This document shows, one piece after another, positions 17,393 through 25,224 of a stretch of 64,000 nt of DNA. The stretch covers positions 1,922,001-1,986,000 of the forward strand of contig CAWIGL010000002.1 in assembly GCA_963835595.1 (NCBI GenBank). The letters run 5' to 3'. The notes beneath the pieces are model-generated. The model ran no database searches. It was not told where the DNA came from and was given only the letters and a program-made list of their open reading frames with translations. The translations under genes and the position numbers were made by a program. This DNA comes from CAWEPK01 sp963835595 (GTDB taxonomy: Bacteria > Desulfobacterota > Syntrophorhabdia > Syntrophorhabdales > WCHB1-27). The number at the start of each line of letters is the position of its first letter. Position 1 is the stretch's first letter.

Positions 17393-19036
17393 GGGCCTGT
17401 TGCCCGACTCACCCCCATGAGCGAACCGCCGGGGGTCCCTCCCCAAGGGGCCTTTGCCTTCCGCGCCTATGCGCCGGGGATGAAGAAGCAAAGGCGGCCC
17501 GCACGGAGCGGAAGGAGCCCTATCGGAAGGCAAAGATGCAGTCTTGCATGATTAAGAGCGGCCAGGCAGCCGGCAAGGCCCTGGTTCTTGGCCTTGTTTG
17601 CTATCCCTCTGAACCTGTCCTTCGTCGCATTGAGGAGGATGCGGATGTTCTGCACGCTCGCTATCAGGTATTCCTGGATCTGCACCCTCCAGAGCCTTCG
17701 CCATCGGGCCTTCTTCATCCCGAAGCGGACCCCCTGGGCGAAGCTCCTTTCCATAAGATGCTGCCTGATCCTTAAGTTCCTTTTTGCAGCTTTTGACCTG
17801 CCGTGGGCGTACATCATGGCAAGCGCGTCCTGGCGGACATGCCTGCGGACCGCCCTGCCCGTCTTGGCCTTCGTGCACTGTTCCTTGAGGCTGCAAGCAA
17901 GGCATACATCCGTCCCGGCGACATAGATAATCCAGTCCCCTATCCCGGCCTTCCGCTTCATTGCCTTTCCCGCAGGGCAGGTAAAGGCGTCGGAGGCGGC
18001 GTCGTAGATAAACCGTCCTTGAGGGAAGATGTCGTTTCGGTATGGGACTATCCTGTCGGCAAGGGGCTTTATATGAGCCGTCACCTTTCTGTCGTGGCAG
18101 GCGAGGAAGTTGTCCACCGTCCCGTACTTGGAATCGGCGACTACCGTGGTCGCCTTCATGTCCGTATTTGCCTCATGGGCGTCGATGAGGTCGGCGAGCT
18201 TAACCCCGTCGTCCACAATGCCCGTTGTAGCCTCTACTGCGGTGATAACCTCATGGGCTTCATCCACTGCCCGGTGCGTCTTGTACCGGAGGTCTCCCCA
18301 ACGCACGACCGAGGCGTCCGGGTCGGTGGATGAGACGCGCCGGTCGTTGACGGAAAAGCGGGGATCCCCTTCCAGCCTCTTCTCCATCTCGTTATAGGCC
18401 AGGTTGAGGCGGGTCGTAAGGGAGTCCCTCGATGCGTCCGCCCGGATCAGACTCGAATCGACGAATATCTTATCTCCTCTCACAAGGCCGGCCTCGACGC
18501 ACCGGCTCACTATTGCCCGGAAGAAATGCTTGAAGGCCTCTTCTCCCCAACGCTTCCTTGCCTTGGAGAGAACGCTGTGGTCGGGAATGGGCGTTTCTAT
18601 GTTGTAGTCTAAGAACCAGAGCCAATCCAGCCTCTCGGGAAGGGTCTCCATAAGCTCCCTCTCGGAGCGGACATTATAGAGGACCAGAAGAAGCATGAGC
18701 TTTAAGATGACCGGGGGAGGGACGGAGACGTTGCCGCTTGCTCCGTATGCGGAGGACACCTTGTTGTAGATGAAGCTGAAGTCTACCGCCTGCTTTATAC
18801 GACGCAGGATATGATCCTTGCGGACCCTGGTCTCTAACTGGACATGGTAAGAAAAGAGGGGGTCGTCGGGGGGCGGCTGGTAACCCATCATATGGAGGAT
18901 CTCCTTGTCTTGCAGACTTGTTAAGTCTATCACACCCCTCCGGGAATTACCAGTATAATGTATGCAAATAAAGCCATTAATTACAGAAAACAGATATTAT
19001 CCCCGCAAGGGGGAGGAGGACTTGGGCAACAGGCCC
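17393..19036 (-). mobile_element. Complete IS1182-like insertion sequence, 1644 bp
   Basis: The element is bounded by perfect 13-bp inverted repeats GGGCCTGTTGCCC (17393-17405) and its complement (19024-19036). It is flanked by a four-base direct duplication ACAC (17389-17392 and 19037-19040). The uninterrupted site exists at the other repeat copy near 23040-23047 (CATCCACACCTCCCG), confirming the insertion and its ends. It carries one transposase gene reading leftwards. All parts look intact, so it may be active or recently active. Confidence 0.92.
17467..18933 (-). CDS. IS1182-family transposase
   Basis: A 488-residue DDE transposase. The N-terminal domain (MGYQPPPDDPLFSYHVQLE onward, with VPPPVILKLMLLLVLYNVRS) is the DUF772-type DNA-binding part. 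The catalytic core shows the first Asp in DKIFVDSSLIRADAS, the second near TTVVADSKYGTVDN and the Glu in the C-terminal YLIAS/RMKKARWRR region of the DDE fold. A four-cysteine-like patch FTCPAGKAM with CLACSLKEQC is typical of IS1182 enzymes. No frame break is present, unlike many genes around it. It fills nearly the whole IS between the inverted repeats. Confidence 0.9.
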   Translation of the reverse strand: MIDLTSLQDKEILHMMGYQPPPDDPLFSYHVQLETRVRKDHILRRIKQAVDFSFIYNKVSSAYGASGNVSVPPPVILKLMLLLVLYNVRSERELMETLPERLDWLWFLDYNIETPIPDHSVLSKARKRWGEEAFKHFFRAIVSRCVEAGLVRGDKIFVDSSLIRADASRDSLTTRLNLAYNEMEKRLEGDPRFSVNDRRVSSTDPDASVVRWGDLRYKTHRAVDEAHEVITAVEATTGIVDDGVKLADLIDAHEANTDMKATTVVADSKYGTVDNFLACHDRKVTAHIKPLADRIVPYRNDIFPQGRFIYDAASDAFTCPAGKAMKRKAGIGDWIIYVAGTDVCLACSLKEQCTKAKTGRAVRRHVRQDALAMMYAHGRSKAAKRNLRIRQHLMERSFAQGVRFGMKKARWRRLWRVQIQEYLIASVQNIRILLNATKDRFRGIANKAKNQGLAGCLAALNHARLHLCLPIGLLPLRAGRLCFFIPGA

Positions 19037-19289
19037 ACACCTCCCGATTCCTTGAGGCGCTCCCCTGGCTCGCCAACGCACGCTTTCATCGTAATATCGA
19101 ATCTTCATACCCGTACTCTATCTCACTGTACGCCGAGGCCCGCCCCGGAGCCGGCCGCCGCTAACGGAATAAAGAGCATAATGGAAGGCGGCGGCAAGAG
19201 CGGGCTGTACTGTTCCCTAAGGTGGGATAACAACCTACATAGGCACAGATACACGGGTCCAATCATAGTATGAAGGCCGGAAATAGATC

Positions 19290-20453
19290 GTGACGATCCT
19301 TTTTATCATCCTTTTAGTGATCGTCGTGCTGGGGGGCGGGTATCATGTGCTTGCCCTCGTATGCACGCTCGATTTTTTCAGGAAGTCCCGGCGGGAAGAG
19401 GCGCCGCGACTTTCTGGTGAAGAAGCGCCCGCCGTCTCCGTCCTCAAGCCGATAAAGGGGATCGACCACTCGTGCGCCGAAAACCTGGCGAGCTTCCTCG
19501 CCCAGGACTACCCCCGGTTCGAGGTGCTCTTCGGCTTTCGGGACGCAGACGACCCCGCGCTCCCCATCGTCACGAAGATGGCGGCGGCTGCGCCGTGCGA
19601 AGCCCGCGTCGTTGTCAGCGACGCGGGCGCAGGGGCGAACCTGAAGGCCCTCAACCTGCAGAACCTCGCGGAGGCCGCCCGCTACCCCATGCTCGCCCTC
19701 TCGGACAGCGACATGGTGGTTGACAGGGATTATTTGAGCCGCATAGTCGGCGAGCACCTCCGGGGCAAGAGAACGGGGATAGTGACCTCACTCTACACGA
19801 CATCGAGACCGGCCTCCATCGGGAGCGCCCTCGAATCGCTCACCATCGCCCTCGATTTCATCCCGTCGGTGCTCGTTGCCAGGCGCATGGAAGGCATCAC
19901 CTTCGGGCTGGGGGCGTCCATCCTCATATCGAAGGATGTCCTCCGCGATATCGGCGGCTTCGCGGCCGTCGCGGACTATCTCGCAGACGACTACCAGCTT
20001 GGCTACAGGTGCAGCCGGAAGGGTTACGAGAACGTCCTGAGCGCTTATGTAATCGAGAACCGCGTGGGGCGGATGGGCATCGGCGGGCACCTCGTCCACC
20101 AGTTGCGCTGGGCAAAGACCTACCGTGCGTCGAGGCCGAAGGGCTTCGTCGGCTACGGCATCACCCATACCTTCCCTTTCGCGCTGCTGCTCTTCCTCGC
20201 CCGTCCCGGCGTATGGACCGGCGCGCTCGCGGGCCTCGTCCTCGCCTTGCGGTATGCCTGCGCATTATTGATTCAAAAGCGGGTGATCCGTGATCCCGCA
20301 TGGCCCAGGTGGCTTTTCCTTCTTCCCGTCAAGGATGTCGTCAGTTTCTTTATCTGGCTGTGGAGCTTCGCGGGCTCGAAGGTCTATTGGCGGGGGACGC
20401 GCTACCGTGTTTCAGGAGGGGGCAAAATGGTCAAAATGGGAGACGGCCGCTGA
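19290..20453 (+). CDS. hpnI: Hopanoid glycosyltransferase HpnI
   Basis: HpnI attaches N-acetylglucosamine to bacteriohopanetetrol, the step before HpnK and HpnJ. The 387-residue protein resembles ceramide glucosyltransferases (family GT21): an N-terminal membrane helix, VSVLKPIKGIDHS near residue 55, the DxD-type LSDSDMVVD near 145, ITFGLGASILIS, DYLADDYQLG, and the acceptor motif LVHQLRWAKTYRASRP near 275, then C-terminal membrane helices. The start is GTG. It is cut off from the rest of the hopanoid genes by the IS and probably needs its own promoter. Motifs are complete. Confidence 0.9.
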   Translation: MTILFIILLVIVVLGGGYHVLALVCTLDFFRKSRREEAPRLSGEEAPAVSVLKPIKGIDHSCAENLASFLAQDYPRFEVLFGFRDADDPALPIVTKMAAAAPCEARVVVSDAGAGANLKALNLQNLAEAARYPMLALSDSDMVVDRDYLSRIVGEHLRGKRTGIVTSLYTTSRPASIGSALESLTIALDFIPSVLVARRMEGITFGLGASILISKDVLRDIGGFAAVADYLADDYQLGYRCSRKGYENVLSAYVIENRVGRMGIGGHLVHQLRWAKTYRASRPKGFVGYGITHTFPFALLLFLARPGVWTGALAGLVLALRYACALLIQKRVIRDPAWPRWLFLLPVKDVVSFFIWLWSFAGSKVYWRGTRYRVSGGGKMVKMGDGR

Positions 20454-20500
20454 ATAATGTTGCAATCGGGCCGATTAGCGTGGTATCTTGATCCACTTTC

Positions 20501-21892
20501 ATGGGGATCGCGGCCAAATTATTCCCTATTCTCCTCCCTTTTCTGCTCGCTCCATGTCTGACCGCTCTCGCAGGGGAATATGCGCCGCCTGCCACGGCTG
20601 CGGCGCAGGCGCCGGACGGGGATGCGGGAAGCCACGGAGGCGGCCCGAACGTAGCGGCGCCCGGCGGCGGCGCCGTGCAGGCCCCTGACGGACAGGTCCA
20701 GGCCGTGCAGGCCCCTGACGTACAGGTCCAGGCCGGGCAGGCCAAGCCCGCGGGTCCGGCCAAAAAGGAGGAGTTCACTTTTGTCCCTGTGCCCTTTGTC
20801 GCCACCACCCCGAACGAGGGCACGTCTTACGGCGCCCTCGCGGCAATCATGAAGTACAATAAGCAGAACGAAGTCGCGACACTCATCGCGCCGCAATACA
20901 ATTACAACCACAATTTCGGCAATACCGGGACGTTATACGGGGCCTTCTATCCTAAGCAGAACCAGCAGTTGGAGATAAACCTTTCGAAGTCTACGATCAT
21001 AAACCAGGACTACGACGTCAGGTTCCGGGACAAGACCTTCCTGGACGCAAAGCTGGAGACGAACGGCTACGCAGGCTTCTTCGCCGACGGCTCCACCCGG
21101 TTCTTCGGCTTCCAGTCGACAAGTCGCCGGAAGAACCAGACGAACTATACGGACCGGGAGGGGAGCCTCAACCTGTCCGCAGGTTACGACGTGCTGAAAA
21201 ATTTCCAGGTGGCGTTCGGGGAAAGGTACAGGGACGTCTCCGTCGGGCACGGTGCGCTGAAAGGATTGCCGTACATCGGTCAGCTTTTTACGCAGGAACA
21301 AGTGCCGGGCATCAACGGCTTCACAGCGCACGCGCAGCGGGCAGCATTCACGTATAATACGATGGATAACCGCATCACGCCTACGCATGGCCTTTACGGG
21401 AGGACCGTCTTCGAGGAGAGCAGGAAGGACCTCGGCTCATCCGCCAATTATCAACACTACGAGACGGAGGTGAAGGGGTATTTCCCGATGGATGGGGCCA
21501 GGTTCGTCAGCGTCGCCCGCTTTGCTTACAGCCAGACGATGGGGAACACCGTCCCGTTCCTGGAGCGGAGCGCCCTGGGCGGGGAGAATACGCTGCGCGG
21601 ATACGGCCGCAACCGTTTTATCGACAACAGCTACCTTCTGGGGAACGTGGAGGAGCGTATCCGCATAGGCCGCATCGATCTCTTCGACGTAAACGCCGAG
21701 ATAGAAGCCGCGCCTTTTTTCGACGGCGGGACGGTAATGAGGGACCTTACGGACATTCGCCATAAGAACTTCAAGTTCAATCCTGGGATCGGCTTCAGGG
21801 GCATCGTAAGGCCGAACATCGTGGGCCGCGTCGATATGGGCGTCGGCTCGGAGGGGATAGCGATCTTCGCCGGGCTGGGATATCCCTTTTAG
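20501..21892 (+). CDS. Outer-membrane beta-barrel protein (BamA/Omp85 surface-antigen type)
   Basis: A 463-residue exported protein. Residues 1-24 form a signal peptide (hydrophobic core then TALA before GEYAPP). Residues 25-85 are a low-complexity Ala/Gly/Pro/Val/Gln linker containing a 10-residue tandem repeat (VQAPDGQVQA type), encoded by two 30-base repeats at 20675-20734. The remaining part is beta-rich with alternating hydrophobic residues and ends in the outer-membrane signature AIFAGLGYPF, with a terminal aromatic residue. The motif GGENTLRGYGRNRF near residue 365 is the conserved Omp85 RGY element. No POTRA domain is visible, so it is a short barrel-only member. The function is unknown. 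It follows hpnI by 48 bases. Confidence 0.82.
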   Translation: MGIAAKLFPILLPFLLAPCLTALAGEYAPPATAAAQAPDGDAGSHGGGPNVAAPGGGAVQAPDGQVQAVQAPDVQVQAGQAKPAGPAKKEEFTFVPVPFVATTPNEGTSYGALAAIMKYNKQNEVATLIAPQYNYNHNFGNTGTLYGAFYPKQNQQLEINLSKSTIINQDYDVRFRDKTFLDAKLETNGYAGFFADGSTRFFGFQSTSRRKNQTNYTDREGSLNLSAGYDVLKNFQVAFGERYRDVSVGHGALKGLPYIGQLFTQEQVPGINGFTAHAQRAAFTYNTMDNRITPTHGLYGRTVFEESRKDLGSSANYQHYETEVKGYFPMDGARFVSVARFAYSQTMGNTVPFLERSALGGENTLRGYGRNRFIDNSYLLGNVEERIRIGRIDLFDVNAEIEAAPFFDGGTVMRDLTDIRHKNFKFNPGIGFRGIVRPNIVGRVDMGVGSEGIAIFAGLGYPF

Positions 21893-21900
21893 CTGCCTTC

Positions 21901-22632
21901 CTATTTCTCCCAACTGAACTTTTCGAGGGTCGAGATATACTCCAGGAGCCTGTTCCTCCTTTCCTCGTCAATGTCGTCGAACCGGACGCCCAGGCTGATC
22001 CTTTGGGAGTCCCTCTGGATGTTCCTTATGTTTCCCGCGAGGGCGATCTTCTCCTCCATCCCCGGCAACTGGACATGGAGCTGGATCGTGTCGTTCATCC
22101 GCACCTCGGGGAGCACCTGCTCGGTCGAGCCGCGCACCATAGTAAAGTGGCACCCCGCGATGCTTATGTCGAGGATGATGCCGTCCCTGACGATATCGCC
22201 GTCCTTCATCTTCTCGCTGTACATGTCGGCCGGAAGGTAGCATTCGATCCTTTTGGTCGACCGGAGGCTGCGGCGGGCAATCGACGTCGGAAAGGCGATG
22301 AACAGGAGCCTCATCGGCTCGACCGTCATGCCCAAAAGCTCGGATTGGAAGCCGAAGACGTCCCCCTCGTTGATGTATCGGACGGTGATCTTGTTGCCCT
22401 TGAACAGCTTGCTGGCAATAGAGCCGAAGGTGCCGGTGGACGGGTATTTTATTATGAGCCAGTTGCCGGCCAGGTAGCCCACCGAGACGCTGCTCATCCT
22501 GAGGGAGACCCCGCTGATCTCGACCTGCAACGGGAGACCGACCGGGAAAAAGAAGGACTTGCCCGGCTTATTCAGGTCGCTTAAGGGAATCTCGTTTTCT
22601 TCGCCTTCGCGGCTTACGTCTTCCACTGTCAT
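21901..22632 (-). CDS. PilZ-domain protein with YcgR-like N-terminal domain
   Basis: A 243-residue cytosolic protein. The first half (about residues 15-115) is a beta-rich PilZN/YcgR-type domain. The second half is a PilZ domain that binds cyclic di-GMP: the arginines in ARRSLRSTKRIECYLP near residue 118 and the DISIAGCHF (DxSxxG) motif near 155. A typical SLGVRFDDID strand closes the domain. Such proteins change motility, adhesion or surface polysaccharide in response to c-di-GMP. It converges on the outer-membrane protein gene. A good GGAGGAG ribosome site precedes the ATG. Confidence 0.85.
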   Translation of the reverse strand: MTVEDVSREGEENEIPLSDLNKPGKSFFFPVGLPLQVEISGVSLRMSSVSVGYLAGNWLIIKYPSTGTFGSIASKLFKGNKITVRYINEGDVFGFQSELLGMTVEPMRLLFIAFPTSIARRSLRSTKRIECYLPADMYSEKMKDGDIVRDGIILDISIAGCHFTMVRGSTEQVLPEVRMNDTIQLHVQLPGMEEKIALAGNIRNIQRDSQRISLGVRFDDIDEERRNRLLEYISTLEKFSWEK

Positions 22633-22867
22633 CTCCGTTGCTCCTCCATAAAATGTTTCGTCCGCCGGGCGCGCCGAAAAAAGGCGTATGGCGCCTGGCG
22701 AGCCTCAGAGGGCGGACTGGAACGCACGTTCGCCGGGCAAGGTCCCAGGCGAAAGCCGCAGCCCATATTCCATTTATCGGACGCCCTGCGCAGGAGTTAA
22801 GCCGGCCCCACCCCCCTCGCGCCTCCTCTACGATACTGCTAAGGGCCTCGCAACTACACCGGCGTCT

Positions 22868-23321
22868 GTTGCGAAAGCTGAAAGACTGTCGGACTCCTCC
22901 AGGCTTGGACTCGCGCCTCTGCGGAATCGCGTTGCGACCCGCCTGTGGACGGCGGGTGGCCCGCTATTATTGGCGCCCTGCTCGACGTGTGGCCTCCGAT
23001 GTACGTATGTACGATCTCCGGCCGCCACGTCTCACAGTGCATCCACACCTCCCGATTCCTGGAGGCGCTCCCCGGGCTCGCCAACGCACGCTTTCATCCT
23101 AAGATCGAGTCTTCATACCCGTACCCTATCTCACTGTAAGCCGAGGCCCGCCCCAGCCGCTGCCGCCGCTAGCGGAATAAAGAGCATATTCTTTGCCTGT
23201 CTGAGGGGGGACGACCCGCTAAAGCGGGTACCCCGATGAGCTTTGCTCGTGGAGGGGGCGCTGAGCCCCAATAACTGCCGGCGGCAAGAGCGGGCTGTAC
23301 TATATACATAGGTGGGACATT
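22868..23321. repeat. Dispersed element, copy B, with a small repeat inserted
   Basis: This is the copy without the IS. Relative to copy A it carries about 85 extra bases between GAGCATA and GGCGGCAAGAGCGGG, which contain the two-hairpin REP-like unit at 23203-23279. Subtracting inserts, both copies are about 369 bases long. No coding content is recognised. Confidence 0.85.
23203..23279 (+). repeat. Two-hairpin REP-like repeat, copy 2
   Basis: GAGGGGGG, a stem ACCCGCTAAAGCGGGT, then GAGC-TTT-GCTC and GGAGGGGGCGCTGAGCCCC with AATAACTGCC. The first loop stem differs in sequence from the other copies but still pairs. It lies inside dispersed element copy B. Confidence 0.8.
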
Positions 23322-23409
23322 GAGGTGTTGTTCTATTGTGAGACTTTCAATAATGGAGCGGCAAGAGGATAAGAGATACCTTGCAACGCCGTTGGGTATT
23401 ATCCAAAGG

Positions 23410-23535
23410 GGGCCGGAGGAAATTTCGATGGATTTCGGGTTGTTTTTCGACGGCGCGCGACGCAGCATACTTTTTGCGTATGTGAGGAGCCGCGCCGAGA
23501 AAAACGACGCGAAGGACGCGGAATTAACCCGGCCC
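23410..23535. repeat. Long imperfect palindrome, structured element copy 1
   Basis: The ends GGGCCGG and CCGGCCC pair, and complementary blocks continue inward (GTTTTTC/GAAAAAC, CGGCGCG/CGCGCCG) to a central CATAC-TTTTTGC-GTATG hairpin. The outer 17 bases and the central hairpin match the element at 33429-33555, but the arms between differ in sequence while still pairing. No known RNA or integration-site family was recognised. Confidence 0.7.
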
Positions 23536-23590
23536 TCATTCCACCCCCGGGTTGAAACGGGGCGGGGTAGGTGATAGACTATGATATCGT

Positions 23591-23773
23591 ATGAAGGATG
23601 AGAAGCCCTGCGTGCCCGCGCAGCCTGCTGGAATGGTCGTCTACAGGGAAACGGGCGTTTTCCAGCGGCTTCACCTTTGTGAATACCTGCGAGAGCTTAC
23701 GGAGGGTCAGGCAGAAGAAGCGGTGAAGACGGACCCGGCAAAGCACGCCCCTGACATCGAACCGGCCTCCTGA
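23591..23773 (+). CDS. Possible small hypothetical protein
   Basis: A 60-codon frame beginning MKDEKPCVPAQPAGMVVYRE and continuing with LHLCEYLRELTEGQAEEAV, which could be a short helix. No Shine-Dalgarno sequence is convincing and no family is recognised. It sits between the structured palindrome and the aminopeptidase gene. It may be chance in GC-rich DNA. I include it because the stretch otherwise holds no gene. Confidence 0.25.
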   Translation: MKDEKPCVPAQPAGMVVYRETGVFQRLHLCEYLRELTEGQAEEAVKTDPAKHAPDIEPAS

Positions 23774-23841
23774 CGCCTCTGCCGCAGTTTGGTAAGGGCG
23801 CAGGCCGGGCGGCCAAATCCACTATAGCGAAGGTAATCCCC

Positions 23842-25197
23842 ATGGAAAGGAAAGGCTGGAAGCAGAAATCGAAAGAGGAAACAGGTCGCATCTTCGCTTT
23901 TTCCGAAGGGTACAAGAAATTCCTGGACGCGGGGAAGACCGAGCGGGAAACGGCCGCCAAGATCGAGCAGGCGCTTTGCGCAGCCGGTTTCTCCGGCGAC
24001 CCGAAGGGCCCCCGGTTCTACAGGGTTAACAGAGGCAAGGAGGTTATCGCTTACAGAAAAGGCAGGGCGCCCGTCACCGAGGGCATGAGGATCATCATCG
24101 CCCACATCGACGCGCCCCGCCTCGACCTCAAGCAGAACCCCCTCTACGAAGAGGTCGATATAGCGCTCCTTCGCACCCATTATTACGGCGGAATAAAGAA
24201 ATACCAGTGGGTCGCGATGCCGCTCGCCCTCCACGGGGTGGTGGTCAAGGCGGACGGAAGCGTGGTCGGCATCGTCATCGGCGAGGACGAGGACGACCCG
24301 GTCTTCTCCATCGACGACCTGCTCCCACACCTTTCGCGGAAGCACCAGGACGAAAAGAAGCTATCCGAGGCGATAGAGGGCGAAAAGCTGACCATCCTAT
24401 TCGGAAACATGCCCCTTATGGGCGAGGAGAAGGAGCCGGTGAAAAAGGGCGTGCTCCGGCTGCTTGAGGAGCGCTACGCCATAGCGGAGGAGGACTTCCT
24501 CAGCGCCGAGCTCGAAGCGGTGCCTGCATTCAAGGCGCGCGACTTAGGCATCGACAGGAGCATGGTGGGGGCTTACGGCCAGGACGACCGGGCTTCCGCT
24601 TACCCCCTTCTTTCCGCCCTCGTAGACCTCGAAGGGGAGACCGAGCGGCCCGTGCTCGCGATCTTCGCCGACAAGGAGGAGATAGGCTCGGAGGGCAACA
24701 CGGGCGCCCAGTCGCACTTCATCCACATCTTCCTTCGAGGACGTGGTCGAGGCTTCGGGACTCGAGCGAGATCGAGACGGTTATAAGGCGCGCGCTCTAC
24801 AAGTCGAAGGCGATCAGCGCGGACGTCAACGGCGCGGTCAACCCGAACTGGCAGGAGGTGCACGAGAAGCAGAACGCGTGCTTCCTGGGCGGCAGGCGTC
24901 TGCGTCACCAAGTTCACGGGCCACGGCGGCAAGGCCGGGGCGAACGACGCCCACGCGGAATACATAGGCGAGATAAGGGAGATTTTCTCGAAGGCGGGCA
25001 TCATCTGGCAGGCGGGCGAGCTGGGGAAGATCGACGAAGGCGGAGGCGGGACGGTCGCCAAGTACCTCGCCCAATACGGCATGGATATCATCGATATGGG
25101 CGCCCCCATCCTCACGATGCACTCCCCCTTCGAGGTATCGAGCAAGCTCGACATATACGAGACATACCGCGCCATGAAGGCGTTTTTTACAGGATAG
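23842..25197 (+). CDS. M18-family aminopeptidase (three frame breaks)
   Basis: A zinc aminopeptidase of family M18 (aminopeptidase I / ApeA type), a cytosolic dodecameric enzyme trimming peptide N-termini. The family markers are IIAHIDAPRLDLKQNPLYE near residue 95 (metal-ligand His and Asp), AYGQDDRASAYPLL near 240, and FADKEEIGSEGNTGAQS near 275 with the catalytic Glu pair. The frame slips by one base near 24737, again near 24764 and again near 24888 (an extra A in GGCGGCAGGCG). The three slips cancel out, and the continuation VNPNWQEVHEKQNACFLGG ... VTKFTGHGGKAGANDAHAEY ... ILTMHSPFEV is typical. Repaired length is about 450 residues, normal for the family. Lon follows 27 bases later. Confidence 0.88.
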
Positions 25198-25224
25198 AAC
25201 GGCTTTTACGGAGGCAATAAATAG

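Larger units (their letters stand above)
17212..19228. repeat. Dispersed element, copy A, split by the IS
   Basis: Bases 17212-17392 and 19041-19228 match 22868-23321. The left arms are identical over about 170 bases (from AAGCTGAAAGACTGTCGG to GTGCATCCACAC). The right arms differ at roughly a dozen of 145 positions. In copy B the two arms are contiguous, so copy A is the same element interrupted by the IS. Open frames on its minus strand are shared by both copies but have no recognisable family and I do not call them genes. Confidence 0.85.

Noticed and set aside
17198..17533. A 111-codon minus-strand frame at the IS edge
   Set aside because: It crosses the left inverted repeat of the IS and is shared only because the dispersed repeat is duplicated. 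No family is recognised.
23410..23535. An integron attC site
   Set aside because: The ends lack the GTTRRRY/RYYYAAC core pair in the right orientation, the centre is conserved instead of variable, and there is no integrase gene.
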